Shown piece after piece: positions 18,300 through 27,277 of a stretch of 64,000 nt of DNA. The notes under the pieces were generated by a model. It was given only the letters and a program-made list of their open reading frames with translations, did no database searches and was not told the origin of the DNA. How positions within the stretch are numbered: the stretch's first letter is position 1; each line of letters begins with the position of its first letter. The stretch is from assembly GCF_048060095.1 (NCBI RefSeq), contig NZ_JBLUOA010000002.1, positions 124,001-188,000 of the forward strand, given 5' to 3'. A program made the translations under genes and the position numbers. Origin of the DNA: JBLUOA01 sp048060095. GTDB lineage: Bacteria > Pseudomonadota > Alphaproteobacteria > Rhodobacterales > Rhodobacteraceae.

Positions 18300-21200
18300 T
18301 CAGATCCGTTCAGGGCATTGGAACGATCCGAACACCTCAAGATCAAACGGATTGTCGACGCTGTTCGCCCGCAGCTCATATTGCGCACGATAGGGACCGT
18401 TGCCGAGGGTCAGGCGGAACAGCTCAGGCAATTCCGTCTTTTGCATCCGTCCCGTTCGGATCATCCTCAGCCAAGCCCAATCCCCGGTTTCCGACGAAAT
18501 GACCTCTCCCGCCCCATCAATCGGCGCGAAGGTGAGGGAGATCAGGTTCGTTCCATCCGGCCCCGGCCACGTCATCGGCTCGGGTCGCGTGGCGGAGTTG
18601 AAATAGTTCAGCGTCTGCCCATCCAGATTAAGCGTGACGCGGGAGGCGTTGGGCGACAGGTCAATCGGCTGAAGCGTGAAGGCCATCACCGGCCCAGCCC
18701 CGCCGGGGAACAGCCCATCACGGATCGACCGCGCGCGTTCAAACGGGGTCAGCCGATCAGCGGGCAAGTTGAAATCCGCGCGCCACTGCCATGGTCGCAC
18801 AGTGTTGTTGATATAGGGCAGCAGATGGTCGTTGGTGTAGCTGTCGATCAACCCGCCGGGGCCGAACAGGCGGGCAAAGTCGGACGTGTTGACATCAATC
18901 CTGCTGGATTGGTCAAACGGATAGCGCCCCGCCGTTGCCGACACGCAGAACGGCAGCACATCAGCCCGCCAGCGGGCGTTCAACTGGGCGATCACCGCGT
19001 CCATCGTGATGGTGATCGTGTCGCCCGCGATGCCGCGCAACCAGTCGTCCAGCGGATCGGGCAACAGCGCGGCTTCGTTCGAAATCGCACCGATCAGCTG
19101 TGGAAGCCCGCCCCGTGCCAGCAAAGCCGCTTCGGGGTCGGGGCTGGCGGCGACGGTCTGGAGTTCGTTGGAAAGCGCCGTCAGCGCCGCAACGGCGGGA
19201 TCAAGCAGCGGCGGCTGGCCATCGCTCTCTTCAATCGCGGTGCGAAGCGGCGCGAAATGGTCCGACACCGGCTGACCCACCGGCGGCCCCGTCGTGTCGG
19301 CGGCAAAGGTCGTTGAAATCGTCGTGGCCCCCGACCCGGCCAACTTGTTCAGGTTCGCAAGCCGCTTGCGCGCGGCGCTCAGCAATCCGTCGCTCACCGC
19401 GTCTGCGGCGGTCTCCTCGCCTTCGGTCCGGGCAAGGTGGGTTTCAGCAACGACCGCTGTCAGCAGCCGGATCAAGGCGCTGTCGGTGCTGGAAAGGTCC
19501 TTCAGGTTATTGCGTGCCTGCGTCAGATCGGTGATCGGCGTCAGCCGGACATCGCGCATGAAACTGTCCCACTGGGCGATGTAGTCCTCGTAGTAGAGCT
19601 TCAGCAGATCATTCTCGATCTCCGCCACCGACGGGTCGGCATTTTCCGAACAGCCACCGGCAAAGACAACGCGATCAAGCGCCGCTTGCGCCGCGACCTC
19701 GGGCACCAGCGGCAGGATGGTCGAATGGAACCCGTCATGCGTGAACGCGCCGGGTATTCCGATACGCAGCGTTTTTTCCGACAGGCGCGACAACACCTGT
19801 GCACCGTTTGGTCCGGCGAATTCGGCGGGCACCCAATCATCCAGATTGCCGAGCGACGGATGTCGCATCAGCGCCGTGTAGGCGCGGGTCGACAAGGGGA
19901 CCGTGCAGATGGTTTCCAGCGTCAGGTTCACCAGCCTTGGGTCCGGGTCGAACTTCTGTTCATCAAGCGCGAGGCGGTGCAAGGCATCCACCTGGAACGT
20001 GCGTGCGGCCTCGGTCGGGAAGGGCGTGATCGGACTATGTTCGGGTAACTCAATCTCCCACCACGCGGCGGCGAACTCGCTGTCGAAGGGCGCGAGGCCC
20101 GTCATCATCTGATAGGTCTTCATCGCGCCCAGCAGGAATTCCGGATTGCGGATTTCGCGCCACATCGTTGCTTCGATAAGGGCGAGCATCCGGGGTTCGA
20201 GTATATTCTTCAGCGCGTGTTCATAGGCCAATTGCTGTGACTGTCGGATTTCCGGCAACGCCGTCGGACCGGCTACGGTCAGGATATTCGCCGACACCTC
20301 CGTCCGGGCCGTGGCGACGTCCTGCACCGCCGCCAGCGCGAGGTCGAGGTCGAGAGGCTCAACCGGTGCCTGCCGCGACGCGACATTCGCAAGCTGGCCC
20401 TTCAAGGCCGTCAGCAAGCGTTCCTGATCAGCAATGCCGCCAGAATAGCGCAGGTAGGAAAACAGGAACAACAGCCCGGCGAAAACCGCGACCAGCGACG
20501 CGCCCGCAAGCGTTCCGCGCCAGATCCAGCGCCGCCGTTCTTCGGCTTTTGGGTCAAACGTGCCAAGACCCGCTTCGCGGAACACCACATCGGTCATGAA
20601 TTCGCGCAGAAAGAATGACCGCTTTTCGCCGTGGCTCCGGCTTTCGGGCGCGGGGGCTGCCAAACCGAACGCGCCGGAAATCTGGTCAAGCATCCTGTCA
20701 ATGGGCGAGCCTTCTTGCGTCGCCGACGTCAAGTAGAAGCCGCGCAGCCACGGGCTTTCCTCATATTTGTTTTCGCCGAATACTGTTTCGGTCAGCAGCT
20801 TTAGCGGGGCGGTCAGCGCCTCGACCTGTGCCGGGAAACGGAAGACGAGCGCACGGTCAGACAGCCGGTCGGTCTGGCTTAGCCGCGCGGTCATGCGGTT
20901 CTCAAGCTGCTCCGTCAGCGCCTTGATTTCACCGTCGACCGTCATCCCATCGACCCGTGCGTCTGTTGGCAGAGTCGCGCCCCACACCTGTTCCCGCTCA
21001 CGTGTTGAAAGGTCGTCAAAAAACTCCTCAAACCCCGGAACTAGGTCGGTTTTCGTGACCATCAGGTAAACCGGCAGGCGGATTTCCAACAGCTCTCGCA
21101 GTTCGGCCAGCCGTTTGCGGATTTCCCGGCCGTGCTCGCGTAACTCTTTCTCATCGCCGAGTAATTCCTGCAGTGAGATCGTCAGGATCACCCCGTTAAG

Positions 21201-21842
21201 CGCCCGCCGCCCCCGGTGCTTGCGCAACATTTGCAGAAACCCGCGCCACTCGGCCGCGTCAATCTCGGGATCGCTTTGCTGTTCGACATAGCGCCCGGCG
21301 GTATCGACGAGGATCGCGTTTTCGGTGAAGAACCAATCGCAGTTCCGCGTGCCGCCCATCCCTTTCAGATCGTCGGACAGGTCGATCGGGAAATGCAGCC
21401 CGGACTGGCGCAAGGCAGTGGTCTTGCCGGTTCCCGGCGGGCCGATGAAGATATACCACGGCATGTCGCGCAGAAACTTCCGCCCGCCAAGCTTGCTGCG
21501 TTTCATCTGTTCAAGGATGCCTTGGAACTTTTCGTTAACCTCGGCGACGTTCTCGTCGCCCGGCGCCGACGGTTCAGGCTCCGGCGCCTGCGCGAGTTCG
21601 GTGACGAACATCCGGTTCGCCCGCGCCGCCCGCAATTGCCGGACCAGCATCGACACCAGCCAAATCACAATGATTAGGCCAATGACAATCACGCGGGTCA
21701 ATTCCGACGCCAGCGGCGCGACAGAGCCAAAGCTTATGATCGCGCCGAATTGCCAGATCAGCAGGCACAGCACGGTGACGCCAATCAGCGTCCAGAGGAA
21801 CCGCGAGAACAGGAACCGAAACAGACCTTTGAGAATCTTCAT
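18300..21842 (-). CDS. tssM: TssM (IcmF), T6SS inner-membrane complex
   Basis: A 1,180-residue inner-membrane protein with two N-terminal membrane helices (residues about 15-40 and 45-68) and a cytoplasmic GTPase-like domain with intact Walker A GPPGTGKTT at 134-142 and LVDTAGRY at about 178. A third helix follows near residue 450, then a long periplasmic region ending in the conserved C-terminal beta domain (GRYPFDQSSRID...FARLFGPGG). It forms the membrane complex with TssL and TssJ, and its NTPase drives Hcp recruitment in studied systems. It starts 3 bp after the tssL stop. Confidence 0.96.
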   Translation of the reverse strand: MKILKGLFRFLFSRFLWTLIGVTVLCLLIWQFGAIISFGSVAPLASELTRVIVIGLIIVIWLVSMLVRQLRAARANRMFVTELAQAPEPEPSAPGDENVAEVNEKFQGILEQMKRSKLGGRKFLRDMPWYIFIGPPGTGKTTALRQSGLHFPIDLSDDLKGMGGTRNCDWFFTENAILVDTAGRYVEQQSDPEIDAAEWRGFLQMLRKHRGRRALNGVILTISLQELLGDEKELREHGREIRKRLAELRELLEIRLPVYLMVTKTDLVPGFEEFFDDLSTREREQVWGATLPTDARVDGMTVDGEIKALTEQLENRMTARLSQTDRLSDRALVFRFPAQVEALTAPLKLLTETVFGENKYEESPWLRGFYLTSATQEGSPIDRMLDQISGAFGLAAPAPESRSHGEKRSFFLREFMTDVVFREAGLGTFDPKAEERRRWIWRGTLAGASLVAVFAGLLFLFSYLRYSGGIADQERLLTALKGQLANVASRQAPVEPLDLDLALAAVQDVATARTEVSANILTVAGPTALPEIRQSQQLAYEHALKNILEPRMLALIEATMWREIRNPEFLLGAMKTYQMMTGLAPFDSEFAAAWWEIELPEHSPITPFPTEAARTFQVDALHRLALDEQKFDPDPRLVNLTLETICTVPLSTRAYTALMRHPSLGNLDDWVPAEFAGPNGAQVLSRLSEKTLRIGIPGAFTHDGFHSTILPLVPEVAAQAALDRVVFAGGCSENADPSVAEIENDLLKLYYEDYIAQWDSFMRDVRLTPITDLTQARNNLKDLSSTDSALIRLLTAVVAETHLARTEGEETAADAVSDGLLSAARKRLANLNKLAGSGATTISTTFAADTTGPPVGQPVSDHFAPLRTAIEESDGQPPLLDPAVAALTALSNELQTVAASPDPEAALLARGGLPQLIGAISNEAALLPDPLDDWLRGIAGDTITITMDAVIAQLNARWRADVLPFCVSATAGRYPFDQSSRIDVNTSDFARLFGPGGLIDSYTNDHLLPYINNTVRPWQWRADFNLPADRLTPFERARSIRDGLFPGGAGPVMAFTLQPIDLSPNASRVTLNLDGQTLNYFNSATRPEPMTWPGPDGTNLISLTFAPIDGAGEVISSETGDWAWLRMIRTGRMQKTELPELFRLTLGNGPYRAQYELRANSVDNPFDLEVFGSFQCPERI

Positions 21843-21845
21843 GGC

Positions 21846-23195
21846 TCAGATCCTCTTTTCCAGCACGATTTCGACGCGCCGATTGCGGGCACGGCCTTCG
21901 CGCGTGCCGTTATCGGCGATGGGCCGGGTCGCGGCGCGGCCTTCGGAGGTGATGAGGTCGGCAGGAATGCCAAGCGACACGAGCAATCCGGCAATCGTCT
22001 CGGCCCGCGCCTCGGACAGTCCCTGGTTCGACGCGAAAGGGTTCGACCGCTGGACCGGGATGCTGTCGGTGTGGCCGATCACTTTGATCCCGCCGATCAC
22101 GTCGATGTTTTCCTTGATAACCCCGGCGACTGAAGCCAGCAGCGACTGGTATTCGCTGTTCATCTCTGCCTTGGCAGAGCGGAAAACTTCGGGGTCCGTC
22201 GCCTGCATCACTATGATGGCAAACGATACGTCCTCTCGCCCGGTCAGTGCTCCGACGGTTTCCGGCGGGGCCGCCGCGGCGAAGAGGGGCAGTAGTTCCA
22301 GCACGACCGGATTGATTTCAATCACCGGGGCGGGCTCGGAATCGCGCACCGGGCGAAAGACCTCTGCCCGTTCATCGGGGGGCAGGAAATCAACCAGCGT
22401 GTAAAGCTGTTCGCCCTTGTTCGAAAGCTGCGTGCCAAGGCCAACGTAAAGCGCGATAATCAGCGCGGCCGCGCCCAGCCAAATCGTCCAAAGCGGGAGG
22501 GCAAAGCGCGAGGGCTCATCGCTCGCCTCGACGCCCTGCCAGTTGGGGGCGAGGGGGGCTTTATCCTCGTCCGGGTGGCGCAGAACGCGGGCGATAGAGC
22601 CTCGCAGCTGCGCGAGTGCACCTTCGCCTGACGCCCCCGCAATCCGGTGTTTGCCACGAAAACCTAGGGACAGGCAAACATAGGCGTGTTCCAACATCTC
22701 GGGGTCGCGTTCAGGGAAACGTAACAGGTCTTCGATGCGGTCAAAGAAGCGTTCGCCAGCGTCTACATCGCCATAAAGCGACACCACCAGCGGATGCCCC
22801 GGCCAGTCGCTATGTCCGCCCCAAGGGGTGTTAATTGCTATGTCATCCAGCAGCGCCGCGACGAACCACGCCGCCTGATCGGCGCGCGCCAGGGGCACGC
22901 CCTGTCCCACGGCGCTGTCCCGCGCGTGGATCAGGTTATCGAGCAATCCGGCCCGCAGCGTATCGGAATTTTCGGGCGCTTCCGCGCGCTCCAGTTCGGG
23001 TGCAAAGCTCATCAATGCAGCAAACGCCGCGATCAGCGGGTTGTCGTTGGTCCGCACCTGCCGGACCCGCCCCGTTCCGCCATCCACCCCCGCGCGAGCG
23101 TAGTTCTGGCCGCCCGCCTTCCGCTGGCTTTTCGAGGGGCGGATAACGGTGCGCCCCGCGTCATTGGATAGGCCGAATGGATCATCTTCGGTCAT
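21846..23195 (-). CDS. tssL: TssL (DotU/IcmH) with C-terminal OmpA domain
   Basis: A 449-residue extended TssL. Residues about 50-225 are the cytoplasmic DotU domain (AAWFVAALLDDIAINTPWGG, and SLGFRGKHRI). A single membrane helix follows (LGAAALIIALYVGLG, near 235). The periplasmic part ends in an OmpA peptidoglycan-binding domain (IKVIGHTDSIPV and RARNRRVEIVLE). It anchors the membrane complex to the cell wall; in systems with short TssL this is done by a separate TagL or similar. The start (MTEDDPFGLSND) lies 2 bp after the tssK stop; the frame runs a further 8 codons upstream. Confidence 0.95.
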   Translation of the reverse strand: MTEDDPFGLSNDAGRTVIRPSKSQRKAGGQNYARAGVDGGTGRVRQVRTNDNPLIAAFAALMSFAPELERAEAPENSDTLRAGLLDNLIHARDSAVGQGVPLARADQAAWFVAALLDDIAINTPWGGHSDWPGHPLVVSLYGDVDAGERFFDRIEDLLRFPERDPEMLEHAYVCLSLGFRGKHRIAGASGEGALAQLRGSIARVLRHPDEDKAPLAPNWQGVEASDEPSRFALPLWTIWLGAAALIIALYVGLGTQLSNKGEQLYTLVDFLPPDERAEVFRPVRDSEPAPVIEINPVVLELLPLFAAAAPPETVGALTGREDVSFAIIVMQATDPEVFRSAKAEMNSEYQSLLASVAGVIKENIDVIGGIKVIGHTDSIPVQRSNPFASNQGLSEARAETIAGLLVSLGIPADLITSEGRAATRPIADNGTREGRARNRRVEIVLEKRI

Positions 23196-23197
23196 GG

Positions 23198-24532
23198 CTA
23201 CCTGCTCACCGCATAGCAATCGATTTCGGGTTCGTGCGCCAGTTCGCCCGACACACCGATGACAAACCCCGGCGCGTCCATCAGCGACGGCCAGTGTTCC
23301 GATTTCCGGTCAAGCTCAAGACATAGGCGGTCGCCGTCATAGGGGATTTCGCGCGGCTGCGAATGAAGCGGGCGCAGCGCGATGCCCGGCAGGCGGGATT
23401 TCCAGAGCTTTTCAAACTCGTCTGCCGCGCCGACCGTCGCCTGATCGACGAAAATCTTGCGCATCATGTCTTCGGACATCTCGGACCCGACCCGCAGGAC
23501 GATCCGCGCCGATTTCAGCAGTTCGGGATTATCAAGCCGCACCTTCCAAATGTTTTTGCTGTGCTTCGCGACCGGCATCGCGCGGGATTTCGGCTCTACA
23601 TGGCGCAGCGACAGGATCAGCGACCGAAGCGTATCGGCCAGCGCCGAAAACGCCGGTTGCGGGTCGCTGTGGTCGTAGGCCGGAAATTCGCTCAGGCCCC
23701 GGTCGTTTGATCCATAGGTCGCCATCCGCCCGGCAAGGCCCGCCAATTCGCGGAAATATTCAGCCGGGTGAAACAGGTCGGTCGACAGCATATGCGCGAT
23801 CCGTGGCCGCGCCGAATTTGCAAGTTCGAGGATCAGCAGGTTTTCGACCGACCGCCCCGCCCCGCCACGCACGATTTCGCCGTGCGCCTCGGAAATGCGG
23901 TCAAGGCCGGTCACGATTTCCTTGGAAAGATTGGCATACCACGGCACCGCTGCCGTCACCAAAGCTGGCGGCAGGAAGCCGTCGTCAAGCGCCACAGACC
24001 CGTCGGCCCGCAGCCCGTCGATCCGCGCCACGGGCAGAACCGCGTGGCCTGCGTGTTCTTCGCCCGGTAGCAGCAAAGTCGCGGCAAGGCGCGCAACCTC
24101 AACGTCTTCCGGGTCGGCACCCCCCCGCACCGCGTCGGGCACGTTGACGATACTGCCGCGATAGCGCCCACCACCCGACGCCGCGTGGGCCGGGTCAATC
24201 GACGCGGCCCCGGCGGTGTCCATCGGAATAGCGATGGCGACAAGCCCGGCCTCGGTCTTTGAGGTGACCGGAGCGGCCTCGGGCGCATCCATTTCGCCGG
24301 GGATAGAGAATGGCGTGCCGTCGGGAAAGATACCGTCGGCCGAAGCGATGGCAACGCGCCCCGCCTCAAGCGCCGAAGGGTCAAGCTCCAGACTGCGAAA
24401 CCCGAAGTTCTGAAGCGGCGCAGCCTGCATTGCGCCCCGCATCAGGGCCTCAGTATAGCGGTCCTGCTGCTGGAAATGTTGGGTCCGCAGAAACAGCCCC
24501 TCGGACCATACAACCTTGTTTTTCCCTACCAT
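23198..24532 (-). CDS. tssK: TssK, T6SS baseplate-membrane adaptor
   Basis: A 444-residue protein with the family N-terminus KVVWSEGLFLRTQHFQQQDR. TssK trimers connect the TssFGE-VgrG baseplate to the TssJLM membrane complex. The ATG at 24532 (MVGKNKVVW) matches the usual TssK N-terminus. A TTG at 24544, 3 nt after the tssJ stop, is a possible alternative, and the AGAGG site is not ideally spaced for either. It lies between tssJ and tssL in the structural operon. Confidence 0.95.
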   Translation of the reverse strand: MVGKNKVVWSEGLFLRTQHFQQQDRYTEALMRGAMQAAPLQNFGFRSLELDPSALEAGRVAIASADGIFPDGTPFSIPGEMDAPEAAPVTSKTEAGLVAIAIPMDTAGAASIDPAHAASGGGRYRGSIVNVPDAVRGGADPEDVEVARLAATLLLPGEEHAGHAVLPVARIDGLRADGSVALDDGFLPPALVTAAVPWYANLSKEIVTGLDRISEAHGEIVRGGAGRSVENLLILELANSARPRIAHMLSTDLFHPAEYFRELAGLAGRMATYGSNDRGLSEFPAYDHSDPQPAFSALADTLRSLILSLRHVEPKSRAMPVAKHSKNIWKVRLDNPELLKSARIVLRVGSEMSEDMMRKIFVDQATVGAADEFEKLWKSRLPGIALRPLHSQPREIPYDGDRLCLELDRKSEHWPSLMDAPGFVIGVSGELAHEPEIDCYAVSR

Positions 24533-24547
24533 TCTGCTGTTCAACCT

Positions 24548-25003
24548 CTATGCGGACTGCAAGGAAATGCCGCCGCCGCCGACGGTCACAACAATCCCGG
24601 CATCGCCACTGGCCGGGGCCGGGACCTTGGCGCGGAACACCTTGCCGCCCGGCTGGCGGAACCCGGCAATCACGCCGATAAACGCGGTTCCTTCTTCAAC
24701 ACCGACGATCTTTTGCGCGGATTGTCCGGCGGATAAGACCAGTTGGTCGGACTTGACCAGATCGCCGCCAAGCGCGCTGGCTGGATCTTGCAACGCAAAG
24801 AAATCGGCGTTGTCGAATGACCCTGCCCCGCGCAGCTGCACGATGGTCAGCGTCAGGGGTCTGTCGCTCCCGTCCGGGCCGGTGTTCATCCCGGCAGACC
24901 CGGTCGCGCTGATCGTAACGGCCCCCGGTCCAGATGGCCCAAGACACCCTCCAAGGGCTAGCATTGCGCCGCCCGACATCATCACTGTTCTGCGGTCTAG
25001 CAT
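24548..25003 (-). CDS. tssJ: TssJ, T6SS outer-membrane lipoprotein
   Basis: A 151-residue lipoprotein. It starts at MLDRRTVMMSGGAMLALGGC; the lipobox is LGGC with the lipidated Cys at residue 20. A TssJ-like transthyretin-fold sequence follows (LTLTIVQLRGAGSFDNADFF). It sits in the outer-membrane inner leaflet and binds the periplasmic end of TssM. The start at 25003 has GGGAG about 8 nt upstream and lies just past the tagH stop (25005). The open frame extends 66 codons further up inside tagH and is ignored. Confidence 0.9.
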   Translation of the reverse strand: MLDRRTVMMSGGAMLALGGCLGPSGPGAVTISATGSAGMNTGPDGSDRPLTLTIVQLRGAGSFDNADFFALQDPASALGGDLVKSDQLVLSAGQSAQKIVGVEEGTAFIGVIAGFRQPGGKVFRAKVPAPASGDAGIVVTVGGGGISLQSA

Positions 25004-25004
25004 A

Positions 25005-26222
25005 TCATCGTCTCCCTTTTTGTTCATATGCGTCACGAAATTCACTGCCGACTTCGCCGAGAAATCGGTTCTCTGCCGCCTCTGCAATTTCGGCGTAGCG
25101 GTCTTGGTAGAGCTTCCACAGCTTCGCGCTGCGCCCGCCCGACAGCAGCGATTCCAGCAGCCCGTCATCTTCCATCGCGCGTTCGATTTCAGCCGGGTCA
25201 AACCGGTCGATCATCCGCCTGAGCGATACTTGCAGCGCGGTCCACGTTCGTATCTGGTGGTCGGCCAGATCGGAAAACGCCGCCTCAATCGCGCGGTCGG
25301 GGTCAAGATACCCCTGCCCGCGTGCCTTGATCAGCGCGGCGACGGCGTCATCGGTGGTGACGAGCGATTTCAACGGATTGACGTCTTGCGCCCCGATCAC
25401 GGTCTGGGCCACACGCACGTTCTGCTTTTCCTGTGCGCGTGTGCGTAGCATTAGCATCACGCCATCGACCAGCAGGCGAAAGCGTTTTCCCATCGCCTCC
25501 ATCGCCTCGGGTGAGTTCAGATGGTCGGCCATGTCCGGCGACACGCGCAGACCACGCAGGAACGCATCGATCGCGTCGGACGGGGCGGCGGTAGGCGGCG
25601 GCGTCCGTTCGGGTTCGGGCGTGGGTTTCGTAGCCGGCTCCGGCGTCGGGCGCGATGGCGCGGGGTCGAGCGTGAATGGGTCGTCAAACAGCGGCGGCGG
25701 GGCCGCTTCCTCCTCGCTAAAATCAAACGAAGCGTCTTTCTTCAATTTCGGCCCTTCGAACGGGTCGGGCAGAGTGTCCGGACGCTCGGGCCGCTTCACC
25801 TCCTCGGATTTCACCGAAAAGAACCCGTCATCCTCAAAACCAACGGGTGATTTTTTCGCGGCAACGGCGGTCTTCGGCGTCGCCTCTGGCGCGGGCGCTG
25901 GCGTGGCATCAAGCAACTCAACCCGCATCACGAAATCACCCAGCCGTAGCCGCATTCCGTGTTCCAGAGCCGTGCCGTTTCCGGGGCCAAGTGGCGTGCT
26001 TCCCCCATCCACGAACAACCCGCCAGAGCTCGCGTCGACCACCTCGTAAACACCGTCCTGACCGCTGATGACGCAATGCCGCCGCGACACGTATTTGTCC
26101 GGGTCGTCGATCTGCCAGCCCGCGTCGTCGCCCCGGCCAATCGTCAGCTCTCCGCCCTCGAAGCGATAGCTGTTTCGCGCCTGCTTGGTCGGTGAAAATT
26201 CGAGGACGAGGTTGACCGTCAT
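25005..26222 (-). CDS. tagH: TagH (Fha), FHA-domain T6SS scaffold
   Basis: A 405-residue cytoplasmic protein. The N-terminal FHA domain (about residues 5-100) has GRGDDAGWQIDDP and SRRHCVISG, the phosphothreonine-binding residues. A proline- and acid-rich linker (about 110-225) follows, then the TagH C-terminal domain (VSPDMADHLNSPEAMEAMG onward). In the known pathway PpkA phosphorylates Fha to activate secretion and PppA reverses it; both genes are present here. The start at 26222 overlaps the tssG stop (ATGA). Confidence 0.93.
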   Translation of the reverse strand: MTVNLVLEFSPTKQARNSYRFEGGELTIGRGDDAGWQIDDPDKYVSRRHCVISGQDGVYEVVDASSGGLFVDGGSTPLGPGNGTALEHGMRLRLGDFVMRVELLDATPAPAPEATPKTAVAAKKSPVGFEDDGFFSVKSEEVKRPERPDTLPDPFEGPKLKKDASFDFSEEEAAPPPLFDDPFTLDPAPSRPTPEPATKPTPEPERTPPPTAAPSDAIDAFLRGLRVSPDMADHLNSPEAMEAMGKRFRLLVDGVMLMLRTRAQEKQNVRVAQTVIGAQDVNPLKSLVTTDDAVAALIKARGQGYLDPDRAIEAAFSDLADHQIRTWTALQVSLRRMIDRFDPAEIERAMEDDGLLESLLSGGRSAKLWKLYQDRYAEIAEAAENRFLGEVGSEFRDAYEQKGRR

Positions 26223-27277
26223 GCCGTTGCAACCCCCATCTGATCCGTCAGGGGCCGTGTGTTCAGCCGAGTGAAACAAAGGTCGTCTGCGTCTTTCGAT
26301 TGATCCGGGGACAACCACAGCGTGCGACCAAGTTGCCCGTGGCCCAATCGCGCCTCCGGGACTTCACCGGCCTTCAGCACCAGCCGTAGATCGTACTCCG
26401 TTTGCAGGCCCACGGCGAACAGAACGGCATCGCGCAGCTGGTTCAGCGCGCGTCCATCGGTCACGAATTCCAGGAACCGGGACAGCGGGACGGGGCCGAC
26501 CCGGATCTCAGCCCGGTCCTGCCGCGAAAAGACGCGGCTGCCGATCGTGGCCGACTGGCCGAGTTGCGCATACTGCCCGCCCAGCCGGGTTTGTAGGTTG
26601 CGCGGAATCTCAAGCCAATGGGCGATGAATTCGCGGACGGACACGGCGGCCCCGGCAACGTCTGACATGTAGCCAGTCAATCGCTCAACCCCGTGGGTTT
26701 CCGAAATCAACGACGTGCCATGCCTCAGCTTGTGGTCGCGGGTCGCGGCGCCTTCGGGCACCCCCGGCAACGCAATCCCGGCCAGCGCGCGGAACATCGC
26801 GCCGACGCGTCCGCCGGTGCCGTGTTCATGCTGAATCTCCATCCGCGCATCGGCCCAAGATCGCCAGTAAAGCGCGATCAACCGGTGCTGAAGCAGGTTG
26901 CAGAAGTTGAGGAACGCGCGGTCCGACGTCGCCCCCTCGGCATCGCCACGGAACCAGCGGTTCGACAGACGGTTGATGACCCAACGGGTGACATGCAGCG
27001 GCATCGGGCCTTCGGGGCCGAGCAGCCCCAGCGCATGCACGTCGAGCCGCACCTTCCCGGTTTCCGTTTCGATCCGCAACGCCTCGACATCGCCGGTCGC
27101 AAAACTCAGCCGCGCGCCCTGCCCCAGCCGCGCCGGTTCACGGTCCGGCCCGCCGCTGCGGCCAAAGCGCTGATCGCCAGATTCAAGCTGGCGCAGCAGT
27201 TCAAAGAACTCTGTCTGCGTGGCGCGGTCGCGCAGCAGCTCTAAATCAGGGCGCGATTGCCCGGTGTCATGGGCCAT
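26219..27277 (-). CDS. tssG: TssG, T6SS baseplate subunit
   Basis: A 352-residue protein (ImpH/VasB family) with the typical N-terminus TQTEFFELLRQLE and the central LGLLGPEGPMPLHVTRWV motif near residue 90. With TssF and TssE it forms the wedge of the baseplate on which the sheath assembles. Its start lies inside the end of tssF (37-bp overlap), implying translational coupling and 1:1-type expression. Confidence 0.95.
   Translation of the reverse strand: MAHDTGQSRPDLELLRDRATQTEFFELLRQLESGDQRFGRSGGPDREPARLGQGARLSFATGDVEALRIETETGKVRLDVHALGLLGPEGPMPLHVTRWVINRLSNRWFRGDAEGATSDRAFLNFCNLLQHRLIALYWRSWADARMEIQHEHGTGGRVGAMFRALAGIALPGVPEGAATRDHKLRHGTSLISETHGVERLTGYMSDVAGAAVSVREFIAHWLEIPRNLQTRLGGQYAQLGQSATIGSRVFSRQDRAEIRVGPVPLSRFLEFVTDGRALNQLRDAVLFAVGLQTEYDLRLVLKAGEVPEARLGHGQLGRTLWLSPDQSKDADDLCFTRLNTRPLTDQMGVATA

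Noticed and set aside
18318..19316. 332-codon plus-strand frame antisense to tssM
   Set aside because: High-GC antisense frame; tssM is a complete, motif-rich gene here and the antisense product is Arg/Gln-rich without family features.
21325..22404. 359-codon plus-strand frame across the tssM/tssL junction
   Set aside because: Antisense to two well-supported T6SS genes; Ser/Arg-rich translation typical of a shadow frame.
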